The translations under genes and the position numbers were made by a program. A stretch of 5,629 nucleotides of DNA, taken from the NCBI GenBank assembly GCA_003647755.1, contig QMNL01000140.1, positions 1-5,629 on the forward strand. The letters are read 5' to 3'. The notes under the pieces were generated by a model. The model was not told the origin of the DNA. It was given only the letters and a program-made list of their open reading frames with translations, and did not search any database. Numbering within the stretch: the stretch's first letter is position 1; each line of letters starts with the position of its first letter. Shown here piece after piece: positions 1 to 5,266 of this stretch. Origin of the DNA: Candidatus Coatesiibacteriota bacterium. GTDB taxonomy: Bacteria; B130-G9.

Positions 1-41
1 ACAGCTGCTTAAGTGTAATGTTGTATTGAAAGAGGAGCAAA

Positions 42-368
42 ATGTCAAACTTACCAGCCTTTACTGATGCGAATTTCGATGCGGAGGTTCTTCAATCCGA
101 CGTGCCGGTCCTGGTCGATTTCTGGGCAGAATGGTGCGCTCCTTGCTTTATGATCGCCCCCGCGGTTGAGAAGCTGGCCGTAGAGTACGATGGCAAGGTC
201 AAGTTCGGCCAGATAAATGTCGATGAGTGCCCGAACACGTCTGCCAACTACGGCATCCGCGCGATACCGACGCTGATGATTTTCAAAGGCGGTGAGCGGG
301 TTGATTCGATCGTCGGTGTGGTGCCTATCGATAGGATCAAGAAATCGCTGGACAGAGCGATCGGGTGA
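42..368 (+). CDS. trxA: Thioredoxin (WCAPC active site)
   Basis: Small cytoplasmic dithiol-disulfide oxidoreductase that reduces protein disulfides and is normally recycled by thioredoxin reductase. The 108 residues match the classical thioredoxin length and are collinear with E. coli numbering: buried Asp26, Trp28, the redox pair Cys32/Cys35 in WCAPC, Pro40, cis-Pro76 in an IPT motif, Gly84 and Gly92. The start is supported by the Shine-Dalgarno AGAGGAG at 31-37, just upstream of the ATG. Two features are unusual: Ala replaces Gly at position 33 of the usual WCGPC, and there is a third cysteine at position 63. WCAPC occurs in bona fide thioredoxins, so activity is expected. No reductase gene is nearby. 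A hairpin with a T-rich tail follows the gene, which suggests it is transcribed separately from the next gene. The family call is nearly certain; the symbol is by family only. Confidence 0.96.
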   Translation: MSNLPAFTDANFDAEVLQSDVPVLVDFWAEWCAPCFMIAPAVEKLAVEYDGKVKFGQINVDECPNTSANYGIRAIPTLMIFKGGERVDSIVGVVPIDRIKKSLDRAIG

Positions 369-399
369 TCTCTGCGCCTCGCGTTGTGGTTCCCATCTG

Positions 400-437
400 G
401 CAGAGGCCAGCAAGGGCCTTTGCGCCCATTTTAATTT
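400..437 (+). terminator. Probable intrinsic terminator after the thioredoxin gene
   Basis: Positions 400-408 pair with 415-423 to form a 9-bp stem (one G-U pair, otherwise Watson-Crick and mostly G/C near the loop) around the 6-nt loop AGCAAG. After a short GCCCA gap comes the T-rich run TTTTAATTT. The gap before the T tract makes it imperfect. It lies 32 nt after the thioredoxin stop and before the permease start, where a terminator would be expected. Confidence 0.5.
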
Positions 438-472
438 ACCAAAGTGGGCAGGAGCGTAAGAGGCTTTGAAGA

Positions 473-1252
473 TTGGCTTCGTCAAGGATTGAGGCGCTCG
501 ATGCTCGAATAACCGAGACGGTTAGATATGCTGGTGCGAGCGCAATCCTGGTCGGCAGGGCGCTCGCATCCTTGTTCAGGCGTCCGTTCGAGATAGGCCT
601 CATCGTGGAACAGATGGAGAGCCTGGGCCTGAAGTCTCTCACGATAGTGAGCCTCGCCTCGTTGTTCACGGGGATGGTTCTTTGCCTTCAGACGGGCTCA
701 GCCTTCGTCAGATTCGGCGCAAAGCCCTACGTAGCAAAGGTTTTAGCGGTAGCGATCACCCGCGAACTTGGCCCGATTCTGGTGGCGCTCATCGTCACAG
801 GAAGGGTTGCATCCGGCATCGCCGCGGAGATAGGCTCAATGAAGGTGTCCGAGCAGATCGACGCGCTCAGAGTGATGGGGGCCAGCCCGGTGAAACGGCT
901 CGTCATGCCTAGGGTGGTTGCGTTAATGATAACATTGCCGCTACTGGTGCTGGTTGGCGACATTCTTGGCATATTGGGCGGGATGATCATCGCGTCGGTT
1001 GAGCTAGGGATTAAGCCGAGTTTCTTTCTCTCAAGTTCGCTAGATTTTTTGGCGCCTGAGGATATCCTGAGTGGTATAGGCAAGTGTTTCTTTTTTGGGT
1101 TGATAATCGCTGGGATTGGATGCTATCAGGGGCTGACGACACTGGGAGGCACACGGGGAGTCGGCATTTCCACCACGAGGGCCGTGGTTGTGTCCTCGGT
1201 GCTGGTTTTGCTCAGTGATTTGCTTTTGACGAAAGCATTTTTGCTACTTTAA
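473..1252 (+). CDS. mlaE: MlaE/YrbE-family lipid ABC transporter permease
   Basis: Inner-membrane permease subunit of an MCE-type ABC transporter (MlaFEDB, Ttg2 or TGD1 type), which moves phospholipid between the inner and outer membranes. The 259 residues are the normal family length. The N-terminal half carries an amphipathic interfacial helix and a first membrane segment (about 55-75). The diagnostic block at about 97-136 contains RELGP, then GRVASGIAAEIGSMK, then EQIDALRVMG, the cytoplasmic helix that contacts the ATPase. Further hydrophobic segments lie at about 148-177, 199-219 and 236-257. The start is TTG at 473: an in-frame TGA sits at 467-469, and AAGAGG at 458-463 is a well-placed Shine-Dalgarno. 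Partner genes for the ATPase (MlaF) and MCE protein (MlaD) are usually adjacent but are not in this window. Downstream are a zinc-ribbon membrane protein and pgpA, probably in one operon. The family is confident; the substrate is inferred. Confidence 0.93.
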   Translation: MASSRIEALDARITETVRYAGASAILVGRALASLFRRPFEIGLIVEQMESLGLKSLTIVSLASLFTGMVLCLQTGSAFVRFGAKPYVAKVLAVAITRELGPILVALIVTGRVASGIAAEIGSMKVSEQIDALRVMGASPVKRLVMPRVVALMITLPLLVLVGDILGILGGMIIASVELGIKPSFFLSSSLDFLAPEDILSGIGKCFFFGLIIAGIGCYQGLTTLGGTRGVGISTTRAVVVSSVLVLLSDLLLTKAFLLL

Positions 1253-1273
1253 CGCGTTGAGCTGCTGAGACGA

Positions 1274-1280
1274 TAGGAGA
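1274..1280 (+). promoter_or_regulatory. Shine-Dalgarno of the zinc-ribbon membrane protein
   Basis: TAGGAGA lies 9 nt before the ATG at 1290. It fixes the start so that the first CxxC pair of the zinc ribbon is retained. Confidence 0.7.
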
Positions 1281-1289
1281 TAAACAACC

Positions 1290-1871
1290 ATGCAGAATGA
1301 TAGAAAACCTTGCCCCGAATGCGGCAATAAGTTGAACTACTCTGCCGCTAACGACACCTATCTGTGTCCGTTCTGCGGCGAGGAGTTCGTTGAGCGCAAC
1401 GGCAAATTGATGAAAAAAACCGCACCGGCATCTACGCCAAAAGGCAAAAGAAGCGCCGCGGAGATGAGGGAGGAGCTTGAGGCTGCATTCAAGGAGACTG
1501 AGATCGGTGCGCAGCTTGCCGACGATGAAGCCAGAAAAGTGCGCAGGAAAGAGCAACAAGAACTCTTTGACCTGAGGATGAGAAGCACCGAGGCGCGAAG
1601 AATGGTCAAGGCTACAAACCGGCGACTGATCTCTCTTTGTATCTTTCTTGATTTCGTGATCTTTTCGCTTTCCTACAACTATGACCTGCTGATTTATGGG
1701 CTTGTCGCCATGGCGCTTCTGACGGTGGGAACCTACCTATACTTGGCTTCTTATGCGACCAAAACTAGAAAGTGGCAAGCGAGGCTTGAGGCTCAGATCA
1801 AAGAGCTCGAGGCGGATGTGTATAGGGAGGATTTTGACCAGGAATCCGCCAAAGACGAAGGCTCCAAGTAA
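1290..1871 (+). CDS. Uncharacterised zinc-ribbon protein with two transmembrane helices
   Basis: I do not recognise a named family. The 193-residue protein begins with a compact zinc ribbon: Cys8/Cys11 in CPECG and Cys26/Cys29 in CPFCG, separated by a 14-residue loop, which is a classic four-cysteine knuckle pair. A short basic linker follows (about 40-55), then a charged, helix-prone segment (about 56-110) that could form a coiled coil. Two hydrophobic stretches (about 113-128 and 132-155), joined by a short polar turn, look like a membrane hairpin. The remaining tail (about 158-193) is charged and again helix-prone. Both ends should face the cytoplasm. The gene sits 37 bp after the permease and its stop is 4 nt before the pgpA start, so co-transcription with lipid genes is likely. 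A role as scaffold or regulator of a membrane complex is speculation. The gene looks real because of its good ribosome site and coherent domain layout. Confidence 0.85.
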   Translation: MQNDRKPCPECGNKLNYSAANDTYLCPFCGEEFVERNGKLMKKTAPASTPKGKRSAAEMREELEAAFKETEIGAQLADDEARKVRRKEQQELFDLRMRSTEARRMVKATNRRLISLCIFLDFVIFSLSYNYDLLIYGLVAMALLTVGTYLYLASYATKTRKWQARLEAQIKELEADVYREDFDQESAKDEGSK

Positions 1872-1875
1872 CAGC

Positions 1876-2367
1876 GTGGCAAACGGGAAAACTACGCTTA
1901 CACCTGGCGACCGTCTCGCGGAGGTCCTAGCTACCTCCTTGTTCGTTGGCGAAATACCGATTGTGCCCGGCACGTTCGGCACTATCCCGGGCCTGTTCAT
2001 CTTCATCATGGCCTCCATGCTCGGCGTGCCGGCCTGGGGCTACCTTCTCCTCATCGTGGCGCTGTACTTCGTCGGTGCCTGGGCAGCAGGCCGGGCAGAG
2101 AAGATATCGGGCAAGAAAGACGATGGCCGGATCGTCATTGACGAGGTTGTAGGTGCGATGATAACCATGTTCTACATGCCTTTGGACTGGCGCCTCGTCC
2201 TTGCGGGCTTCTTCGCGTTCAGGTTCTTTGATGTTCTCAAGCCAGGGTTTAGGAGAATCCAGCAAATAGAGGGTGGACACGGCGTCATGATCGACGATGT
2301 CATCGCCGGCATCATGGCGAATGCCTCGTTGTGGCTTCTGATGTGGTTGGTGTCGCTCTTCTACTGA
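1876..2367 (+). CDS. pgpA: Phosphatidylglycerophosphatase A (PgpA)
   Basis: Membrane enzyme that dephosphorylates phosphatidylglycerophosphate to phosphatidylglycerol, the last step of PG synthesis. From the GTG at 1876 the product is 163 residues, typical for PgpA. Family landmarks: PGTFGTIPG (31-39), the acidic block DDGRIVIDEVVG (82-93) with Asp89/Glu90, FRFFDVLKP (115-123), and GGHGVMIDDVIAG (133-145) with the Asp140/Asp141 pair. These conserved acidic residues are expected to bind Mg2+. Hydrophobic segments lie at about 40-68, 91-116 and 142-162. An in-frame ATG at 1753 would add 41 Arg/Lys-rich residues entirely inside the preceding gene in another frame and is rejected. The GTG follows the upstream stop by 4 nt with only a weak Shine-Dalgarno (GAAGG at 1857-1861), which suggests translational coupling. 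Confidence 0.93.
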   Translation: MANGKTTLTPGDRLAEVLATSLFVGEIPIVPGTFGTIPGLFIFIMASMLGVPAWGYLLLIVALYFVGAWAAGRAEKISGKKDDGRIVIDEVVGAMITMFYMPLDWRLVLAGFFAFRFFDVLKPGFRRIQQIEGGHGVMIDDVIAGIMANASLWLLMWLVSLFY

Positions 2368-2391
2368 CGGGGGTGCGCCCTGCCGTCTTGT
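2366..2391 (+). terminator. Possible weak terminator hairpin at the end of pgpA
   Basis: GACGG at 2366-2370 pairs with CCGTC at 2383-2387. GGG at 2371-2373 pairs with CCC at 2378-2380 around a TGCG loop, leaving a 2-nt bulge. The hairpin overlaps the pgpA stop codon and is GC-rich, but only a short TTGT follows, so the T tract is poor. It could end the mlaE-pgpA transcript or only stabilise its 3' end. Confidence 0.33.
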
Positions 2392-2442
2392 GGTGTGGGC
2401 TTTCCAGCTGGTGCGCTGGCGATGGCGATTGATGGAGAATGC

Positions 2443-2481
2443 ACCACAGAGACAAAGAGATCGCAGGGGGAATCGCAGATG
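2443..2481. repeat. Possible remnant of a dispersed CCACAGAGACACAGAG-type intergenic repeat
   Basis: The segment 2443-2460 reads ACCACAGAGACAAAGAGA, followed by AATCGCAGATG at 2471-2481. From general experience, similar strings (CCACAGAGACACAGAG, and CGCAGATGAACGCAGAT) occur many times in intergenic regions of some environmental bacterial genomes, where the reverse strand yields spurious peptides rich in LCLCG. Only one copy is in this window, so repetition cannot be shown here. The identification is inference from memory. Confidence 0.35.
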
Positions 2482-2503
2482 CAATCCCGCGCTTTGCCCT
2501 TTC

Positions 2504-2572
2504 GCCCGTAGGCCCACGGGTTCTCCAAGCCCAGCGGGCATATAGATGTCTGATGACTACTTTGCCCGTAGG
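2504..2572. repeat. Pair of 9-bp direct repeats (GCCCGTAGG) among small hairpins
   Basis: GCCCGTAGG occurs at 2504-2512 and again at 2564-2572, 60 bp apart. Between and around the copies are short inverted repeats: CCCGT/ACGGG (2505-2509 with 2516-2520), GCCC/GGGC (2529-2532 with 2536-2539) and GGGCA/TGCCC (2536-2540 with 2563-2567). Some of these are mutually exclusive. The function is unknown, and each element alone could arise by chance. Confidence 0.4.
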
Positions 2573-2619
2573 TCTTCTTGGGCTGTCTGGGGCCTGGGAC
2601 ATTTTTTCTCACAAAACCG

Positions 2620-2647
2620 TTGACGGCAATTCTAAGACGAGTAACCT
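2620..2647 (+). promoter_or_regulatory. Weak sigma70-like promoter candidate for the sensor gene
   Basis: TTGACG at 2620-2625 matches five of six consensus -35 bases. With a 16-bp spacer the -10 would be TAACCT at 2642-2647, which matches only three of six. Transcription would begin near 2654, leaving a leader of about 35 nt before the preferred TTG start. The position is sensible but the -10 is poor. Confidence 0.28.
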
Positions 2648-2672
2648 GTTCTTTCGTGGTTGCGTAGTTTTT

Positions 2673-2679
2673 GGAGGGG
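2673..2679 (+). promoter_or_regulatory. Shine-Dalgarno that decides the sensor start
   Basis: GGAGGGG lies 9 nt before the TTG at 2689. Two other in-frame TTG codons are available: 2671 has no ribosome site before it, and 2680 directly abuts this one. The TTG at 2689 is therefore preferred. Confidence 0.55.
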
Positions 2680-2688
2680 TTGAGGGAA

Positions 2689-4011
2689 TTGACGGGGTCC
2701 ATAGAGATTTCAAACGCTCCCGCAAAGGTTCTGGTCATAGATTCTCCCGATCTGCTCGAGCAGATCGGTCTGGTGTTGCGAGATTCGGGCTTTGAGGTGA
2801 TGTCCTTTTCTTCGGCGGACGAGATAAGAACTTGCCTCAAGCAACGAGCATGTGACGTTGTCCTGGTTGACGTTGAGTTCGCTGCTGGCATGGGGATTGA
2901 CATCTTTGCCGGCAGCGCGACCTCCGAGGGGCAAATCCCGACTATCGTTGCGTCGGCCAACCCCACGCTTGGCGAGGTCTTGAGAGCGTGGAACAACGCC
3001 GCATCGTTCTTCCTGAAGAAGCCGTTTGATCTCCCGCGGACAGTCGCGTCTCTGAGAGATGCCGTTGACAACAAGCGCTTCTACGAGCGAGTGATCGCCC
3101 GAATTGATGAATTGGAAGAAACAAACGACCGCTTGAGCCGGGAGAACGACTGGCTGAGGCAACAGGCCGAGCAGTTCGAGACCTTTGAGCGCATCGCCAA
3201 ATCCATTGCGAGCTCGCTTGAGCTGGACAAGGTCCTGAAGGAGATACTGCTGAGCATAGGCAACGCGGTGCAGTTCGACCGCGTGGTTCTCTCGCTGATT
3301 GACTGGGACCGGAAGCTGGAGGAGGCGGTGATGGGGATGGGCATTCCCGAGGATGAGTATGAGGCGGTTCTGGCGGAGAAGGTGTGGCCACTTTCGGACG
3401 ATAAGATAGCGCCCTGGGCCAAGCAGGTGCTTCACGACAAGTCGAAGTATTTCGCTAACGGCGATTTCGGTGAGGGCGAGACCGCAGAAAAGGCCGCGAG
3501 GCTGTTCCCGGGGCCAATGGCCAAAATCCCGCTGGTTGTTAAAGACGTCGTTGTGGGCACTATTACGGTCGATAACCACAGGTCGGGACAGCCCATAACC
3601 GAGGAGCAGACGGCCGTCCTGGAGCGCTTCACGGAGTACGCTGCAATAGCGATAATGAATGCCAAACTCTACATGCGCGCGGTCGAGGCGCAGAATGAGC
3701 TCAAAGAGGCGCAAGAGAAGCTAATTGAGGCAGAGCGGCTCAGGACGATAGCGAGGATGGTCGCAACCGTCAATCACGAGATCAACAACCCGTTGTGCAG
3801 CATCCTGCTTTCTGCCCAGATGCTCCAGACTATGCTTGCCAAGGGCGACGAAGCCATGAGGCAAAAGGCGAAGTCGATCCTGGAGAACGCTGACCGCATC
3901 GCATCGATCGTCAGCAAGCTTGAGAACATTCAGCGTGCCGCGCCGACTGCCGCCACCCAAGATGGTAAGATGTTCGACCTCGATGAGATGTCCAACCTCG
4001 AGACGACCTGA
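2689..4011 (+). CDS. Receiver-GAF-HisKA signalling protein lacking an HATPase domain
   Basis: Cytoplasmic two-component-type protein, 440 residues from the TTG at 2689 (446 if the TTG at 2671 is used). An N-terminal receiver (about 12-127) has phosphoacceptor Asp61, Ser89 at the switch Thr/Ser position and Lys111 in KKPF. In the usual acidic pair only Asp18 is kept; the second position is Ser19, which may weaken Mg2+ binding. A coiled-coil linker (about 130-165) leads to a GAF domain (about 166-320), then a second helical segment (about 325-350). A HisKA dimerisation/phosphoacceptor region follows, with His363 in HEINNPL. The protein ends at 440 with no N, G1 or G2 boxes of an ATPase domain, so it cannot autophosphorylate alone. 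It may be phosphorylated by another kinase, act as a phosphorelay or inhibitory partner, or be a truncated kinase. No membrane segment is seen. Target and ligand are unknown. Confidence 0.9.
   Translation: MTGSIEISNAPAKVLVIDSPDLLEQIGLVLRDSGFEVMSFSSADEIRTCLKQRACDVVLVDVEFAAGMGIDIFAGSATSEGQIPTIVASANPTLGEVLRAWNNAASFFLKKPFDLPRTVASLRDAVDNKRFYERVIARIDELEETNDRLSRENDWLRQQAEQFETFERIAKSIASSLELDKVLKEILLSIGNAVQFDRVVLSLIDWDRKLEEAVMGMGIPEDEYEAVLAEKVWPLSDDKIAPWAKQVLHDKSKYFANGDFGEGETAEKAARLFPGPMAKIPLVVKDVVVGTITVDNHRSGQPITEEQTAVLERFTEYAAIAIMNAKLYMRAVEAQNELKEAQEKLIEAERLRTIARMVATVNHEINNPLCSILLSAQMLQTMLAKGDEAMRQKAKSILENADRIASIVSKLENIQRAAPTAATQDGKMFDLDEMSNLETT
2747..2768. repeat. Perfect 22-bp palindrome inside the sensor coding sequence
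   Basis: The 11-base half CCGATCTGCTC (2747-2757) is followed immediately by its exact reverse complement (2758-2768), centred on CTCGAG. It lies about 60 nt into the gene and encodes PDLLEQIG of the receiver's first helix. A perfect palindrome of this size is unlikely by chance in a window this long. It could be an operator, a DNA-binding or methylation target, or an mRNA/cruciform structure. No function is shown. Confidence 0.8.
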
Positions 4012-4109
4012 CGTGCCGCGCCGAGCGGACAGCTCAAGCGTGCCGCCAGGCAAACCTTCGCAGCGCTAGGGAAGCTGCGCCGGAATATGATGGGCCGGAC
4101 TTAACTCCC

Positions 4110-5225
4110 ATGACGCCAGCGAGAATCGGCATCGACTGTAGAAAAATACTCGATTATGGCATCGGGACGATCACGTCAAACCTGATCGAGAACCTCGCCC
4201 TCGTAGATGCCGAGGACGAGTTCTTCCTGCTCGGCGATCCGGCGCAGATTGAAAGACCAGGGCCAAACTTCACCATTGTGGAAGAGAAAGCAAAACGCTA
4301 TTCCATCTCGGAGAGTATCCGCGTCCCGCGGAAGGCGACTAAGTTCCAAGTAGACCTGCTGCACTGGCTCCACTACGCCTCGTCGCCCATCAAGCCCTGC
4401 CGCTACGTAATCTCAATTCACGACATCAACCACCTCCGTTTCCCCGAGCTGCTGCCATCAACAACGGCGCGGCTTTACGCCAAGTCAATGCTGCGCCTCG
4501 CCGCGAGGGTCGCCGACAGGATCATCACTGCCTCCAATGCCAGCAAGATCGAGATAGTCGAGCGTCTCAACGTCCCAGAGGAGAAGGTAAGCGTCATTTA
4601 CAATGGCGTGGCAGAGACATTCAAGCCGCTGCCTGCGGACGAGGTTGTCGAGCGACTGGAGGCCGACTATGAGATCAGGCCGCCGTATATCCTCTACGTG
4701 GGCAGCCTCCGAGAGCACAAAAACGTCGCCCGCTTGCTCAAGGCGCTCAGCAACCTCAACGTGATGCTCGGCCGCGACCAGACCCTCGTCATCGCTGGAG
4801 ACCACCCCAGGCAAAGGCCAGTGCTCGAGCGCTACGTGGAGCAGAATCACCTCGGCAGGTCTGTGCGTTTTCTCGGCGCCGTGCCACACGAGAAGCTCCC
4901 CATCCTTTACTCGGGAGCAAGCATCTTCGTCTTCCCAACGCTCTACGAGGGTTTCGGCCTGCCGGTGCTTGAGGCGATGGCCTGCGGCACGCCGGTCTGC
5001 GCCTCGGGCATCCCCGTCTTGAGGGAGGTTGCTGGTGACGCTGCGGTCTTCTTTGATCCGAAGGACGCGCACAGGATGGCCGAGGTGATTGCCGCCGTGC
5101 TGGCCAACCGCGACATCAGTGCCGACCTTGTCCATAAAGGCCTCAAGAGGGCGAGCGACTTCTCCTGGACTCGCACCGCGGAGCAGACGCTTGCCGTGTA
5201 TCGTGATGCGCTGGGGCGGGTATAA
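4110..5225 (+). CDS. GT4-family glycosyltransferase (GT-B fold)
   Basis: Retaining glycosyltransferase that moves a sugar from a nucleotide-sugar donor to a glycan or lipid acceptor, probably for envelope polysaccharide. The 371 residues are full length. The N-terminal acceptor domain starts with RIGIDCRKILDYGIGT, the glycine loop near the donor phosphate, and has His104-Asp105 in IHDINHL, typical of mannosyltransferase-like GT4 enzymes. The C-terminal donor domain begins at about 193 with YILYVGSLREHKN (Arg201 and Lys204, expected to bind diphosphate). It ends with the E(x7)E signature, Glu280 to Glu288 in EGFGLPVLE, followed by MACGTPV. The ATG at 4110 is the only usable start near the domain; no ATG, GTG or TTG lies in frame in the roughly 90 nt before it. 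It has no clear Shine-Dalgarno. There is no signal peptide or membrane helix. No other glycan genes are nearby, so the sugar and acceptor cannot be named. Confidence 0.93.
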   Translation: MTPARIGIDCRKILDYGIGTITSNLIENLALVDAEDEFFLLGDPAQIERPGPNFTIVEEKAKRYSISESIRVPRKATKFQVDLLHWLHYASSPIKPCRYVISIHDINHLRFPELLPSTTARLYAKSMLRLAARVADRIITASNASKIEIVERLNVPEEKVSVIYNGVAETFKPLPADEVVERLEADYEIRPPYILYVGSLREHKNVARLLKALSNLNVMLGRDQTLVIAGDHPRQRPVLERYVEQNHLGRSVRFLGAVPHEKLPILYSGASIFVFPTLYEGFGLPVLEAMACGTPVCASGIPVLREVAGDAAVFFDPKDAHRMAEVIAAVLANRDISADLVHKGLKRASDFSWTRTAEQTLAVYRDALGRV

Positions 5226-5226
5226 T
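5221..5226 (+). promoter_or_regulatory. TATAAT -10-like element overlapping the glycosyltransferase stop
   Basis: An exact TATAAT sits at 5221-5226, with transcription expected near 5233 and the next gene's ATG at 5267. No convincing -35 is found: the hexamer at 17-bp spacing is GTATCG, and TTGCCG at 5191-5196 is too far away. There is no TGn extension. It may be a promoter for the downstream gene or chance. Confidence 0.33.
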
Positions 5227-5251
5227 ACTCAGAGTGGTAACAATGACTGAT

Positions 5252-5262
5252 AAGGAGAGAGG
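5252..5262 (+). promoter_or_regulatory. Strong Shine-Dalgarno before the right-edge gene
   Basis: The purine run AAGGAGAGAGG ends 4 nt before the ATG at 5267, with its AAGGAG core 9 nt away. This favours 5267 over the in-frame ATG at 5243 or GTG at 5234, which have no comparable site. Confidence 0.65.
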
Positions 5263-5266
5263 AAAG

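Larger units (their letters stand above)
2368..2688 (+). other. Non-coding stretch between pgpA and the sensor gene
   Basis: I find no convincing gene, tRNA or other known RNA in these roughly 320 bases. Open frames crossing it on either strand have no ribosome site or recognisable protein features. It contains the weak hairpin at its left end, a CACAGAGACA-like segment (2443-2460), a cluster of small direct and inverted repeats (2501-2584), a T-rich run at 2602-2607 without a strong hairpin before it, and a weak promoter candidate (2620-2647). Confidence 0.6.

Noticed and set aside
14..19. TGTAAT as a -10 box for the thioredoxin gene
   Set aside because: Too little upstream sequence is in the window to look for a -35, and the match alone is weak.
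324..335. 12-bp palindrome CCTATCGATAGG in the thioredoxin gene
   Set aside because: About one perfect palindrome of this length is expected by chance in a window of this size, and it lies in ordinary coding sequence.
533..570. Inverted repeat of 9 perfect base pairs (11 with a G-U) around a 16-nt loop, early in the permease gene
   Set aside because: Arms of this length with a variable loop are not rare by chance, and nothing else at the site suggests function.
1753..1875. In-frame upstream extension of pgpA from an ATG at 1753
   Set aside because: The added 41 residues are Arg/Lys-rich, unlike PgpA, and lie wholly inside the preceding gene in another frame. The GTG at 1876 gives the normal family length.
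1927..2541. Long open frame on the minus strand opposite pgpA
   Set aside because: It is antisense to a well-supported gene, has no recognisable domain, and its N-terminal part reads through the repeat-like intergenic segment (LCLCG peptide).
2439..2795. Plus-strand open frame of 118 codons across the intergenic gap into the sensor gene
   Set aside because: No ribosome site and low-complexity composition. It overlaps the well-supported receiver domain in a different frame.
2710..3714. Minus-strand open frame of 334 codons opposite the sensor gene
   Set aside because: It is a shadow of a GC-rich coding sequence with clear domains on the plus strand. No motif is visible in it.
4059..4079. Hairpin CGCAGC/GCTGCG with a 9-nt loop after the sensor gene
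   Set aside because: The stem is short, the loop is large and no T tract follows, so it is not a convincing terminator. The 98-bp gap otherwise holds nothing I can support.
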